Position numbers and translations under genes: made by a program | Part shown: positions 23,523 through 33,012 of the stretch, piece after piece | How positions within the stretch are numbered: position 1 is the first letter of the stretch | Layout: every line of letters starts with the position of its first letter | The notes under the pieces: generated by a model | What the model saw: the letters and a program-made list of their open reading frames with translations, nothing else | Database searches by the model: none | What the model was told of the DNA's origin: nothing | Origin: an uncultured Alphaproteobacteria bacterium | Lineage (GTDB): Bacteria; Pseudomonadota; Alphaproteobacteria; Caulobacterales; Aquidulcibacteraceae | Assembly (NCBI GenBank): GCA_902826335.1 | Contig: CADEEL010000010.1 | Location: 28,106-92,105, forward strand | DNA: 64,000 bases | Direction of reading: 5' to 3'

Positions 23523-24377
23523 ATGTCCAAACATGTCGCAACGAAGCGCGTGGCCGCGCCCGATCTGCGCGCCCGCAAGGGCGGCGAGCCGATCGTCTGC
23601 CTCACGGCCTACACCGCGCCGATGGCGGCTTTGCTCGATCCCCATTGCGATGTGCTGCTCGTGGGCGATTCCGTTGGGCAGGTCGTGCATGGCCTGCCGA
23701 ACACGGTGGGCGTCACGCTCGACATGATGATCCTGCATGGCCAGGCCGTGATGCGCGGCGCCGCGCAGGCCATGGTCGTGGTCGATATGCCGTTCGGTTC
23801 CTATGAGGGCGGCCCGGAGATCGCTTTCGCCAACGCCGCGCGGGTGATGAAGGAAACCCTCTGCCAGGCGGTGAAGGTCGAAAGCGGGCCGGCGGTGGCC
23901 GAGACGATCCGTTATCTGGTCGAACGGGGCATACCAGTGATGGGGCATGTGGGCCTCAGACCCCAGGCGGTGAATGTCGACGGCGGCTTCAAGGCCAAGG
24001 GGCGCACCGAGGATGAGCGCGCGCGCGTGCTCGCAGAGGCGCGCGCGGCCGACGAGGCCGGCGCTTTCGCCATCGTGGTGGAGGGCGTGGCGGAGACCCT
24101 CGCCGACGAGATCACCGCCGCAATCGCCGCCCCGACCATCGGCATCGGCGCCTCGGCCGGGTGCGATGGGCAGATCCTGGTCACCGACGATATGCTCGGG
24201 CTTTTCGATTGGACGCCGAAATTCGTCCGCCGCTACGGGGACCTGCGCCGTGTGGTGGATGAGGCGGTGTCCGCCTACGCGGCCGATGTGCGGGCCCGCC
24301 GTTTTCCCGCCGCGGCGGAGACTTATGCGCTCGGCCAACGGCGCCAGCGCGTTGCCGGCGGCGACGAGCGCGGCTAG
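23523..24377 (+). CDS. panB: 3-Methyl-2-oxobutanoate hydroxymethyltransferase (pantothenate synthesis)
   Basis: 284 aa cytoplasmic TIM-barrel enzyme making ketopantoate from 2-oxoisovalerate and methylene-tetrahydrofolate. Conserved parts: [34 protein letters not shown] with the Mg-binding Asp, [25 protein letters not shown], and [26 protein letters not shown] 23523 fits family length; an upstream ATG (23487) would add 12 residues. panC is not adjacent. It precedes the YfgM-like/bamB/der cluster on the same strand. Confidence 0.96.
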   Translation: MSKHVATKRVAAPDLRARKGGEPIVCLTAYTAPMAALLDPHCDVLLVGDSVGQVVHGLPNTVGVTLDMMILHGQAVMRGAAQAMVVVDMPFGSYEGGPEIAFANAARVMKETLCQAVKVESGPAVAETIRYLVERGIPVMGHVGLRPQAVNVDGGFKAKGRTEDERARVLAEARAADEAGAFAIVVEGVAETLADEITAAIAAPTIGIGASAGCDGQILVTDDMLGLFDWTPKFVRRYGDLRRVVDEAVSAYAADVRARRFPAAAETYALGQRRQRVAGGDERG

Positions 24378-24433
24378 ACCCTCCGGGACGTTTTCGGCGC
24401 CGGCGCTTGCCGCCGCCAATCAGGGTGCGACGC

Positions 24434-25150
24434 GTGAGTGACGCTTTCACGGAAGTTGAAGAGGAAGTCCGGCGGGACCGCTATATGCGGTGGATGCGCC
24501 AATTCGGCCCGTGGATCGGGGGGGCGCTGGCTTTGGTGCTGATCGGCGTGGGCGGCTGGCAGGCTTATGAGGGCTGGCGCCACGGGCAGGCGCGCACCTA
24601 TTCAAACGATTTTTCCGCCGCCCAGGAAATCTTGACCGCCGGCGACGCCAAGGGCGCCGTCGCCGCGCTTCAGGCGCTCGATGAAGGCGGCCCGGCGATC
24701 TACCGCCAGCTTGCGGAATTGGAGGCGGCTTCGGCCCTTGTCGCGCAGGGCGATCTGCAGGGCGCGCTCACGCGCTATGACGCCGCCGCCGCCGCAGCGC
24801 GTGATCCCATCGTGCGCGATACGGCGCGTTTGCGCGCGGCGTATTTGGTGGCGGATTCGCAGGATTTCCCGGCCGTGCAGGCGCGCGTCGCGCCGATCAT
24901 CGAAGCCGGCGGGCCGATCGGCCATCTGGCGCGGGAGCTTCTGGCCATCGAAGCGTGGGAGGCGGGCGAGTTCGCGCTGGCGCGCTCATCCTTTGATCAG
25001 ATCACGCTCTCGACGGATGCGCCCGAAGCAATGCAACAACGCGCGCGTTTGGCCCTGGCCGTGCTTGGCCCGGCCGCGCCGCGCCAGGCTGGCGCGGCGC
25101 CAGCACAACAAAACAACGCGCCGCAGGCGCCGCGAGGAGAAGCGAAATGA
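24434..25150 (+). CDS. YfgM-like tetratricopeptide membrane protein
   Basis: 238 aa from GTG 24434. Acidic/basic N-terminus (DAFTEVEEEVRRDRYMRWMR), one transmembrane helix (~22-42, WIGGALALVLIGVGGWQAY), then TPR-like helical repeats in the periplasm and a Gln/Ala tail. This is the DUF2133/YfgM architecture, a partner of the Sec translocon or envelope chaperones. It overlaps bamB by 4 nt; yfgM-bamB-der is a widely conserved order. Confidence 0.85.
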   Translation: MSDAFTEVEEEVRRDRYMRWMRQFGPWIGGALALVLIGVGGWQAYEGWRHGQARTYSNDFSAAQEILTAGDAKGAVAALQALDEGGPAIYRQLAELEAASALVAQGDLQGALTRYDAAAAAARDPIVRDTARLRAAYLVADSQDFPAVQARVAPIIEAGGPIGHLARELLAIEAWEAGEFALARSSFDQITLSTDAPEAMQQRARLALAVLGPAAPRQAGAAPAQQNNAPQAPRGEAK

Positions 25151-26502
25151 AGTCAGTGCGTCTGTTCGCGGCGATCATGCTCGCCGCCGCGCTCGCCGCC
25201 TGCGGCGGCGCTGGCCGCATCGCCAGCGCGCTCAATCCGTTTGACAGCAACACGCCCTCGCAAACCGCGCCGGAAGAAGGCCGCGTCACCATTCTCGCCG
25301 CCGAGCAGCCTTTGGCGCCGGACCCGGCCTTGGCCTCGCGTATGATCGTCGTGCCCGCGCCATCGCCGACAACAGACTGGGCCCAGCCCGGCGGCAACGC
25401 CATGAACGCGCCGGTCAACATCATGGGCGAGGCGACGCTGACGATCGCGCGGCGCATCAGCCTTGGCGCGGGCTCAAACAACCGCGTGCGCATCGCCGCG
25501 CCGCCAGTCATCGCCAATGGCCGTCTCTTTTTTCTCGACGCTGAACACGAAGTGCACGCCGTCGATGTGGCGGCGGGGCGTGAAGTGTGGCGCCAGCGCC
25601 TGCGGCCGGCCGAAAGCCGGGACCGCGTTGCGCGCGGCGGCGGGCTCGCCGTCGGCGATGGGCGCGTCTATGTGACGACCGGGTTTGGCTTCGCGGTCGC
25701 GCTCAATGCGGACACGGGTGAGGAAGTCTGGCGCGCCGATGGCGGGGCGCCCTTTCAGGGCGCGCCGACGGCCTCTGGCGCACGCGTCTTCGCGGTCACC
25801 AATAACAGCGAATTGCTCGGCATCGACGCGGCCACCGGCGAGGTGAGTTGGACACACCAGGCCATTTCAGAACCGGCGCGCATCCTCGCCGCATCAAGTC
25901 CAGCGGTTGCGGGCGAAACGGTTGTCGCGCCATTTGCTTCAGGTGAAATCATGGCGCTGCTCGGCGCCAATGGCCGCCGGCTCTGGGTCGATGGGCTGAC
26001 GCGCGCGGGCCGTCTGACCTCATTATCGGCGATCAACGATGTCGCTGGGCGTCCGGCCATCGACAATGGCGTGGTGTTCGCGGTGAGTCACTCAGGCGTG
26101 CTCGCCGCCATTGATTTGCGCTCCGGCCAGCGCGTGTGGGCGCGCAGCTTCGCCTCGACGCAAACGCCCTGGATCGCCGGCGATGTGCTCTATGCAGTGA
26201 CGATCGACGGTGAACTCGCCGCGTTCGATCGCACCTCGGGCGCGGCTTATTGGGTGCGCCAATTGCGACGTTACGAGGATGCCGAGGACAGTACGGGCCG
26301 TGTCGCCTGGGTGGGCCCGATCATGGTCGGCGGCCGTCTCATCCTCGCCAATTCGTTGGGTGAGATCGTCGCCGTCAATCCTGTGAATGGCGAGGTGCAA
26401 ACCACCCGCGATCTCGATGCGCCGGTGTTCATTCCGCCGATCGCCGCGAATGGCGCGATCTATGTGGTGACGGACGAAGCGCGCCTTATCGTCCTGAATT
26501 GA
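25147..26502 (+). CDS. bamB: BamB, outer-membrane protein assembly lipoprotein
   Basis: 451 aa. Signal with lipobox LAAC near residue 19, then a PQQ-type beta-propeller with repeated blades of the form GRLFFLDAEHEVHAVDVAAG, GFAVALNADTGEEVWR and GIDAATGEVSW. BamB is the scaffold lipoprotein of the BAM complex that folds outer-membrane beta-barrels. Start overlaps the YfgM-like gene. Confidence 0.93.
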   Translation: MKSVRLFAAIMLAAALAACGGAGRIASALNPFDSNTPSQTAPEEGRVTILAAEQPLAPDPALASRMIVVPAPSPTTDWAQPGGNAMNAPVNIMGEATLTIARRISLGAGSNNRVRIAAPPVIANGRLFFLDAEHEVHAVDVAAGREVWRQRLRPAESRDRVARGGGLAVGDGRVYVTTGFGFAVALNADTGEEVWRADGGAPFQGAPTASGARVFAVTNNSELLGIDAATGEVSWTHQAISEPARILAASSPAVAGETVVAPFASGEIMALLGANGRRLWVDGLTRAGRLTSLSAINDVAGRPAIDNGVVFAVSHSGVLAAIDLRSGQRVWARSFASTQTPWIAGDVLYAVTIDGELAAFDRTSGAAYWVRQLRRYEDAEDSTGRVAWVGPIMVGGRLILANSLGEIVAVNPVNGEVQTTRDLDAPVFIPPIAANGAIYVVTDEARLIVLN

Positions 26503-26527
26503 GCAAGGCGCGCTGGAGGCGCGCACG

Positions 26528-27871
26528 ATGTCACTGAAGATCGCCATCGTCGGCCGGCCGAACGTCGGCAAATCGACTCTGTTCAATCGCTTGGCCGGTA
26601 GGCGCCTGGCGATCGTGGACGATCTGCCCGGCGTGACGCGCGACCGGCGCGAGGCGCCTGGCCGTCTCGGCGATCTCGACTTCACCTTGATCGACACAGC
26701 GGGCTTTGAGGATGTCGCCGATGAATCGCTTGAAGCGCGCATGCGCGCGCAGACGGACGCGGCCATCGGCGATGCCGACATCGTGCTGCTCCTGATTGAC
26801 GCGCGCGTGGGCGTAACGCCGCTTGACGAACGCTTCGCGGACCTCATCCGCCGCGCGGACAAGCCGGTCGTGCTGCTCGCCAACAAATGCGAAGGCAAGG
26901 CGGGCGATGCCGGCCTCATCGATGCTTATGCGCTTGGCCTGGGTGAGCCAATCCCCATCTCCGGCGAACATGGCGAGGGCATGAGCGATCTTTATGCGGC
27001 GATCGTGAACGCCGCGCCCGCGCCGCCGGAAGATGGTGAGAGCGACGCCGACAAGCCGATGAAGCTGGCGATCATCGGCCGGCCGAACGCGGGAAAATCG
27101 ACGCTCGTCAACGCGCTCGTCGGCGGCGAACGTGTGCTCACCGGCCCCGAGGCCGGCATCACGCGCGACGCAATCAGCATCGACTGGGAATGGGGCGGGC
27201 GCCCGGTGCGGCTCGTCGATACAGCGGGGCTGCGCAGGAAAGCGCGCGTGCAGGGACGCCTTGAGCATTTGTCGGTCGCCGACACAATTCACGCCATCCG
27301 CTTTTCGGACGTGTGCATTCTCGTGATGGACGCCGATGACGCGTTCGAGAAGCAGGATCTGTCAATTGGCGATCTTGTCATTCGCGAGGGCCGCGGCCTC
27401 GTCTTCGCGCTCGCCAAATGGGATAAGGTGACGGACAAAGCCGCGCGCTTGCGTGAACTGAAAGCCGTGGCTGAAGAGAGCCTGCCGCAAGCGCGCGGCG
27501 CGCCCGTGGTCACGATCTCGGCGATCGCGGGCATCGGCCTCGACAAATTGATGGAGGCGGCGTTCGCGGTTTATGGCGATTGGAATGCGCGCGTGAAAAC
27601 CGGCGATCTTAATCGCTGGCTCGCGCACATGATCGAGCGCCACCCGCCGCCGGCGGTGGAAGGCAAGCGCATCAAGCCGCGCTACATGGCGCAGATCAAA
27701 TCGCGCCCGCCAACTTTCGTGCTCATGTGCTCGCGCGCGGCGAGGATGCCGGAGAGCTATAAGCGTTATCTGGTCAATGGATTGAAGCAGGCGTTCGGGC
27801 TGGAGGCCGCGCCTGTGCGCCTGCATGTGCGGGCGGGAAAAAATCCGTATGCGGAGGAAGAGCGTGGCTGA
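26528..27871 (+). CDS. der: Der (EngA), double-GTPase ribosome assembly factor
   Basis: 447 aa with two consecutive G domains: G1 motifs GRPNVGKST (residue ~8) and GRPNAGKST (~185), DTAGFED and DTAGLRR, and N/AKxD-type loops LANKCE and LAKWDKV. A KH-like domain closes the protein (LNRWLAHMIERHPPPAVEGK, RYMAQIKSRPPTFVLMCSR). Needed for 50S subunit maturation. Tail-to-tail with the DUF2059 gene with no gap. Confidence 0.96.
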   Translation: MSLKIAIVGRPNVGKSTLFNRLAGRRLAIVDDLPGVTRDRREAPGRLGDLDFTLIDTAGFEDVADESLEARMRAQTDAAIGDADIVLLLIDARVGVTPLDERFADLIRRADKPVVLLANKCEGKAGDAGLIDAYALGLGEPIPISGEHGEGMSDLYAAIVNAAPAPPEDGESDADKPMKLAIIGRPNAGKSTLVNALVGGERVLTGPEAGITRDAISIDWEWGGRPVRLVDTAGLRRKARVQGRLEHLSVADTIHAIRFSDVCILVMDADDAFEKQDLSIGDLVIREGRGLVFALAKWDKVTDKAARLRELKAVAEESLPQARGAPVVTISAIAGIGLDKLMEAAFAVYGDWNARVKTGDLNRWLAHMIERHPPPAVEGKRIKPRYMAQIKSRPPTFVLMCSRAARMPESYKRYLVNGLKQAFGLEAAPVRLHVRAGKNPYAEEERG

Positions 27872-28618
27872 TCAGATCGGCTGATGCGCCAGCGCACGGA
27901 TTTGCGGCGGGCATTCATCCTCCAGCGCCGCGCACATACCGTTGATCACGCGCTGCTGCAGGCGCGGCATGGCCGCCGCGACGCCGCCCATCACCTCCTC
28001 ATTGAGGATGGCCGTGAGCTTTTCCTGCTCGCGGGCGAAGGCAAGGCCGGCCGGTGTTGAGGCGAATTCGGCGGCCTCGCCCTCCAATTCGCGCGACCAA
28101 TCGGGGAATGCCTCGCTCGGGGCGCCGCCGGTTGTTGAGAGCGACGCCGAAAAAAAGCTCCGCCACAAGGCCTGCATCGCCGGCGTGCGCATGAACGCAG
28201 CCAGAGCGGCCAACTCCGCGGCGGTCAGGCGCGCCGCAAACCGCGGCGCGGCGCGGGCGCCCGCGTCAACAAGGATCGCCTCAGATTCTTCGCGCACGAC
28301 GTCCGGCAAGGATTCAATGAAGGCGGCGAGATTGGATTGATGGGTTGGCCGCGCGTCTCGGTAGAGCGGTGAATTTCGGATGCTGTCACGCAGGCTCGGC
28401 ATCTGGTTAGCAGCCATGGTGTCAAAAATCAGCGTAAGGCCGCCGCTGTCGAAGATGATGGCGCGGAAAAAGTCCTGGCCCGCCGCGATCGCCTCGGGGC
28501 TTGGCGCCGTGGGTGCGGCTTGTGCTGGCGCGGGCGGAATGGGCGGGACCGGCGCTTGCGCGAATGCGAACGGCGCGGTTGTGAACAATAACGCGCAAAC
28601 GGTGAGGTTAAGGCGCAT
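27872..28618 (-). CDS. DUF2059 exported protein
   Basis: 248 aa from ATG 28618. Signal peptide (MRLNLTVCALLFTTAPFAFA), a Pro-rich linker, and a helical DUF2059 domain with the repeated helices LTAAELAALAAFMRTPAMQALW and AFAREQEKLTAILNEEVMGG. Family of unknown role in the periplasm. Two Cys near the C-terminus (MCAALEDECPP) may form a disulfide. Confidence 0.75.
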   Translation of the reverse strand: MRLNLTVCALLFTTAPFAFAQAPVPPIPPAPAQAAPTAPSPEAIAAGQDFFRAIIFDSGGLTLIFDTMAANQMPSLRDSIRNSPLYRDARPTHQSNLAAFIESLPDVVREESEAILVDAGARAAPRFAARLTAAELAALAAFMRTPAMQALWRSFFSASLSTTGGAPSEAFPDWSRELEGEAAEFASTPAGLAFAREQEKLTAILNEEVMGGVAAAMPRLQQRVINGMCAALEDECPPQIRALAHQPI

Positions 28619-28676
28619 GGCGAACTCCCGACGCCCCGCCTTTACAAATACGAGGTGATCTTGTCGACGCCGCGCG

Positions 28677-29384
28677 TCAGCGTTGTGCGTCATAGGCGAT
28701 CAGCGCGCCGTTGAGCTCACACTCCTCGCGCAATAGATTGACGATGAGCGGCGCCACGTCCTCCGGCGGCTTCAGAGTCTCCGGGTTTTCGCCGGGATAG
28801 GCTTTCGCCCGCATGGCCGTGCGCGTCGGGCCCGGATTGAGCAGATTGGCGCGCACGCTGGTGATGGACAATTCCGCCGCATAGCACTGCACGAATGCTT
28901 CGAGCGCCGTTTTGCTCGCCGCGTAGGGGGACCAATAGGCGCGCGGATTGCGCGCGACGCCAGAGGTGAGAAACACCGCGCGGCCCGCCGGCGCCGCGCG
29001 CAGCAATGGGTGCAGCGCGCGCACCAGGCGGTGATTGGCGAAAAAATTGACGGCCATCACCTCGGCGATGACGCCAGGGCTTGCCTGATGCGCGGGCGTC
29101 AACGGCCCAAGCACGCCGGCGCAGGCGGCGAGCCCGTCAAGCCGGCCCCAACGTTCGTGAATGGCGCCGCCAAGACGATCGATCCCTTCGCCATCTTTAA
29201 GATCCAGTGGAACAAGTGTCGCCGCCCCGCCAGCGGCTTTGATATCGTCGTCAAGCTGTTCGAGCGCGCGCTGCGCCCGCGCCGCCGCGATGATATGCCA
29301 GCCATCGCGCGCCAGCGCGATCGCCGCCGCACGCCCAATGCCGCGCGAGGCGCCGGTCACCAGAACAACCTTGCCGTCCGTCAT
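28677..29384 (-). CDS. Short-chain dehydrogenase/reductase
   Basis: 235 aa classical SDR: cofactor motif TGASRGIG at residue ~10, NAAG-equivalent ACAGVLG, catalytic Ser in FLTSGVA, and YAASK. The C-terminus (CELNGALIAYDAQR) is short. It overlaps purF by 4 nt and is last in the radA-cvpA-purF-SDR run. Substrate unknown. Confidence 0.88.
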   Translation of the reverse strand: MTDGKVVLVTGASRGIGRAAAIALARDGWHIIAAARAQRALEQLDDDIKAAGGAATLVPLDLKDGEGIDRLGGAIHERWGRLDGLAACAGVLGPLTPAHQASPGVIAEVMAVNFFANHRLVRALHPLLRAAPAGRAVFLTSGVARNPRAYWSPYAASKTALEAFVQCYAAELSITSVRANLLNPGPTRTAMRAKAYPGENPETLKPPEDVAPLIVNLLREECELNGALIAYDAQR

Positions 29385-30868
29385 TTCGCAGGCGCGTCAG
29401 CCAGCAAGGAGAGCTGAAAGTCCTTCGCGGCGCGGTGCGCGTGGAGATCAAGCAGAGGCGTTGGATAATCGCCGGTGAAGCAATGATCCGTGTATTGCGG
29501 CGCGGCGGCATTGCGCGCTTCTTCGCCCATCGCCCAGTAAAGCCCCTCGATGGAGAGAAAGCCGAGGCTATCTACGCCCAATTGCTTCTTCATTTCGCTC
29601 AAGGTGAGGTTCGCGGCCAGCAATTGCTCCTGCGAGGGCATATCGATGCCGTAAAAATCCGGATGCCTGATGGGCGGGCTGGCGCTCCGGAAATGAACTT
29701 CCGCCGCGCCCGCCTCGCGGATCATCTGCACGATCTTGCGCGATGTCGTGCCGCGCACGATGGAGTCGTCAACCAGCACCACGCGCTTGCCGGCGATTAC
29801 GGAGCGGTTGGCCGAGTGCTTCAAGCGCACGCCAAGCGCGCGGATTTCCTGGCGCGGCTGAATAAAAGTGCGCCCGACATAATGATTGCGAATGATGCCA
29901 AGCTCGTAGGGAATGCCGCTGGCTTGCGCATAGCCGAGCGCGGCCGGCACGCCGGAATCCGGAACGGGCACGATCACATCGGCCTCGACGCCGGTTTCCT
30001 CCGCGAGGCGCTGGCCCATGCGCTTGCGGATGTCATAGACGCTCTTGCCGTCCACGATCGAATCCGGCCGCGCGAAATAGACGTATTCGAAAAGGCATGG
30101 CCGCGCGGGCCGCCGGCCAAACGGGAAATGGCTTTCCAGCACGCCCGCGCCATCGCCGTCCTGCGAGATGACCACCACTTCACCGTTCTCGACCGGGCGC
30201 ACCAGTTCCGCGCCGATAATGTCGAGCGCGCAGGTTTCCGAAGCGAGGATATATGCGCCGCCCCGCTTGCCGATGACGAGCGGGCGAATACCCAAGAGAT
30301 CGCGCGCGCCGATGATCTTCTTCTTGGTGAGGCAGACGAGAGCATAAGCGCCTTGGATCTGCGTCAGCGCATCGACGAAGCGATCGACGATCTTGTTGCG
30401 GCGCGAGCGCGCGATGAGCTGCAGGATGCATTCGGAATCGGATGTGGATTGGAAGATGGCGCCGCTTTCGACCAGCTCCTCATGCAGCGCGCGGGCGTTG
30501 GTGAGATTGCCGTTATGGGCGATGGCGATGCCGCCCCCGGCGAGATCGGCGAAGAGCGGCTGCACATTGCGCAGGATGGTGGCGCCCTGCGTGGCGTAGC
30601 GCGTGTGGCCGATGGCGGCGCGGCCGGGCAGGCGCTTGGGCAAATCCTCGCCGGAGAAATGATCGCCGACGAGGCCGAGATGCCGTTCGGTGTGGAAATG
30701 CTTGCCATCGAAGGTGGCGATGCCGCAGCCTTCCTGGCCGCGATGCTGGAGGGCGTGTAGGCCAAGCGCGGTCAAAACGCCGGCGTCCTCCAGGCCCAGA
30801 AGGCCAAACACCCCGCATTCCTCCCGCAGCCGATCTTCTTGCCAATCGTCGGTCTGCGGGGCGGCCAT
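29381..30868 (-). CDS. purF: Amidophosphoribosyltransferase, first step of purine synthesis
   Basis: 495 aa from ATG 30868. A short propeptide precedes the N-terminal nucleophile Cys in REECGVFGL (residue ~17), as in self-processing PurF. Glutaminase motifs GHTRYATQG and AHNGNLTN are present; the transferase domain carries the PRPP loop VVLVDDSIVRGTT and Cys residues of RSASPPIRHPDFYGIDMPS. The larger ORF to 31108 reads out-of-frame cvpA sequence. It sits 25 nt after cvpA, the usual partner. Confidence 0.96.
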   Translation of the reverse strand: MAAPQTDDWQEDRLREECGVFGLLGLEDAGVLTALGLHALQHRGQEGCGIATFDGKHFHTERHLGLVGDHFSGEDLPKRLPGRAAIGHTRYATQGATILRNVQPLFADLAGGGIAIAHNGNLTNARALHEELVESGAIFQSTSDSECILQLIARSRRNKIVDRFVDALTQIQGAYALVCLTKKKIIGARDLLGIRPLVIGKRGGAYILASETCALDIIGAELVRPVENGEVVVISQDGDGAGVLESHFPFGRRPARPCLFEYVYFARPDSIVDGKSVYDIRKRMGQRLAEETGVEADVIVPVPDSGVPAALGYAQASGIPYELGIIRNHYVGRTFIQPRQEIRALGVRLKHSANRSVIAGKRVVLVDDSIVRGTTSRKIVQMIREAGAAEVHFRSASPPIRHPDFYGIDMPSQEQLLAANLTLSEMKKQLGVDSLGFLSIEGLYWAMGEEARNAAAPQYTDHCFTGDYPTPLLDLHAHRAAKDFQLSLLADAPAK

Positions 30869-30893
30869 CGGTCTACCCTTCGGTTTGCTCCCC

Positions 30894-31505
30894 TCAAGGC
30901 GCGGGGGCGGGCGCGGCCGCAGGATCGGCCGCCGGGGGAATAGGCGCCGATTCGCGTTGACGCCTACGCTCAATATAGTCGCTCGCGCGCGCGCGCGCCT
31001 GCGGCAGAAGGTTCTCAAGGCCCACGGCCACTGTTTCAAAGATCGGATAGGTGCGCGCAGTGGTGATGCCCTCGGGCATGGCCGCCTGGGGCGCGGCCTG
31101 CGCGTCATCCGTCGTCTGGCGCATCAACAGCACGAACAGCGCCACGACCAGCACGCCGCGCAGCACGCCGAACACAGCCCCGCCGATGCGGTCAAAGCCG
31201 CCGATTTCGGCCGATTGATGCGCTGTCTTGGCCACCACCGATGTGATCACGGTGATGACGATGAACACGACGAGGAAGACGAGCAGCCCCGCCGCCAGGG
31301 TCGCCAGCGAACCGGAGAGCGGCGTGAATTGCACCACCACGGGCTGCAGGCGCTGGGCGAGATAAAACGCCGCGAGCGCCGCGCCAATGAAGGCGACAAT
31401 GGAAAACACCTCGCGGATGAGCCCGCGCGCGAACGCCATGACGCCTGAAAACACCACGATCCCCAGGGCGACCGCGTCAAACCAAGTGAGCCCGAAGCGC
31501 TCCAT
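30894..31505 (-). CDS. cvpA: CvpA family membrane protein
   Basis: 203 aa with four transmembrane helices (~10-30, ~32-50, ~65-90, ~105-125) and a Pro/Ala-rich C-terminal tail. Typical CvpA signatures: WFDAVALGIVVFSGVMAFARG and GFDRIGGAVFGVLRGVL. Its ATG is one base into the TAA of radA, and purF follows, the common cvpA-purF arrangement. Exact function unsettled; linked to envelope homeostasis. Confidence 0.93.
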   Translation of the reverse strand: MERFGLTWFDAVALGIVVFSGVMAFARGLIREVFSIVAFIGAALAAFYLAQRLQPVVVQFTPLSGSLATLAAGLLVFLVVFIVITVITSVVAKTAHQSAEIGGFDRIGGAVFGVLRGVLVVALFVLLMRQTTDDAQAAPQAAMPEGITTARTYPIFETVAVGLENLLPQARARASDYIERRRQRESAPIPPAADPAAAPAPAP

Positions 31506-32890
31506 TATCGTTTCCTCCCCTCAGCGTTGGGGATGAGCGCCGCCGCCAGATCGCCGATGCGGGCGATTTCGCGGATGCGCAGGCCCCCGGGCTCTCCCGC
31601 CGCCCTGTCCCTCGGGGGCGCGAAAGCGGATTTGAAGCCGAGCTTGGCCGCTTCCTTCAAGCGCATGTCCGTTCGCCCGGCTGGGCGCACATCGCCTGAC
31701 AAAGCAACCTCCCCAAAGGCGATGCAGTCCTTCGGGAGCGGCTCGTCCGCCAGGGCCGAGATCAACGCCGCCGCGACCGCGAGATCGGCGGCGGGCTCGG
31801 TGATCCGGAGGCCTCCGGCGACAGAGAGGTACACGTCCCGCCCCGCGAAAGAAAGGCCGCAGCGCGTTTCAAGCACCGCCAAGATCATCGCCAGGCGGGC
31901 GCTATCCCAGCCGACGACGGCGCGCCGCGCTGTCCCGTAGGCCGCTGGCGCGGCGAGCGCTTGAATCTCCACGAGCACGGGGCGTGAGCCTTCAACGCCC
32001 GCGAACACGGCCGCGCCGCTTGCACGCGCGCCGGCGGCGCCGAGAAAGAGCGCCGATGGATTGGGCGTTTCGCGCAATCCCATTTCGCACATTTCAAACA
32101 CGCCGATTTCGTCCGTCGGCCCGAAGCGGTTTTTCACCGCGCGCAAAATGCGGAACGGCATGCCGCGCTCGCCCTCAAAATAGATGACGGCGTCAACAAG
32201 ATGCTCAACCACGCGCGGGCCGGCGATCTGCCCATCCTTGGTGACATGGCCGACAAGCAGCACGCACGCGCCGCTCTTCTTGGCGAAGCGCACCAATTCA
32301 TGCGCGCACGCACGCACTTGCGTGACGGAGCCCGGCGCGGACTCCACGCTGTCGATCCACAAAGTCTGGATGGAATCGACGACGACGATGTCGGGCTTCA
32401 GCGTCTTGAGGCCGTCGAGAATTTTGCGCAGGTCCGTTTCCGCCGCGAGTTTGACCGGCGCATCCGCGACCTGGAGCCGGCGCGCGCGGTCCTGGATTTG
32501 CGCTTCGGCCTCTTCGCCCGTGACATAGGCGACGTTCGCGCCCGCGCGCGCGGCGCCGGCGGCCGCCTGCAGCAGCAGTGTGGACTTGCCGACGCCCGGA
32601 TCGCCGCCGACCAGCACCGCCGAAGCCGGCACGAGCCCCCCGCCGCAGACGCGGTCCAACTCGCCAATGCTGGTGGGCAGGCGGGGCGTATCGGCGCCGA
32701 CGCCGGCGAGCTCCACGAACGCCACGCCCTTGCCCTTCTTGCCGACGGGCGCCGCCATGGCGCCGGGCGCGGCGCGCGCGCTCTCCTCGGCGAGGGAATT
32801 CCAGGAGCCGCACGCCTCACATTTGCCCAGCCATTTCGGATGGATGGCGCCGCAGGATTGGCATACGTAAATTGTCTCTGGCTTGGCCAT
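31505..32890 (-). CDS. radA: RadA, DNA repair ATPase/branch-migration protein
   Basis: 461 aa from ATG 32890. The N-terminal C4 zinc finger (YVCQSCGAIHPKWLGKCEAC), the RecA-like core with Walker A GGDPGVGKSTLL near residue 95, the RadA-specific KNRFG motif (VKNRFGPTDEIG) and the Lon-like C-terminal domain (SVAGGLRITEPAADLAVAAA) are all present. Works on recombination intermediates. The ORF could extend to 33196 but no homology supports it. Confidence 0.95.
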   Translation of the reverse strand: MAKPETIYVCQSCGAIHPKWLGKCEACGSWNSLAEESARAAPGAMAAPVGKKGKGVAFVELAGVGADTPRLPTSIGELDRVCGGGLVPASAVLVGGDPGVGKSTLLLQAAAGAARAGANVAYVTGEEAEAQIQDRARRLQVADAPVKLAAETDLRKILDGLKTLKPDIVVVDSIQTLWIDSVESAPGSVTQVRACAHELVRFAKKSGACVLLVGHVTKDGQIAGPRVVEHLVDAVIYFEGERGMPFRILRAVKNRFGPTDEIGVFEMCEMGLRETPNPSALFLGAAGARASGAAVFAGVEGSRPVLVEIQALAAPAAYGTARRAVVGWDSARLAMILAVLETRCGLSFAGRDVYLSVAGGLRITEPAADLAVAAALISALADEPLPKDCIAFGEVALSGDVRPAGRTDMRLKEAAKLGFKSAFAPPRDRAAGEPGGLRIREIARIGDLAAALIPNAEGRKR

Positions 32891-32949
32891 GGCGGGGGAT
32901 TGGGGTGAGACTCGATCCGATTGTCGAGTTCCGCCGCGCCAGCTTGTAA

Positions 32950-32964
32950 TGCGAGTTATTTGCA
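32950..32964. promoter_or_regulatory. Fur-like palindrome before the TonB receptor gene
   Basis: TGCGAGT-T-ATTTGCA, a 7-1-7 dyad with five of seven symmetric pairs, 48 nt upstream of the receptor GTG. It resembles Fur boxes of alphaproteobacteria and would give iron repression of the receptor, piuC and perhaps the dioxygenase gene. Confidence 0.5.
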
Positions 32965-33012
32965 ATACGATGAAGCGGCGCGGTGGGGACGGCGCCAAGA
33001 CGGGGAGCGAAC

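Noticed and set aside
29435..30760. 441-codon ORF antisense to purF
   Set aside because: Shadow frame: purF motifs are complete on the other strand and the product looks like no protein family.
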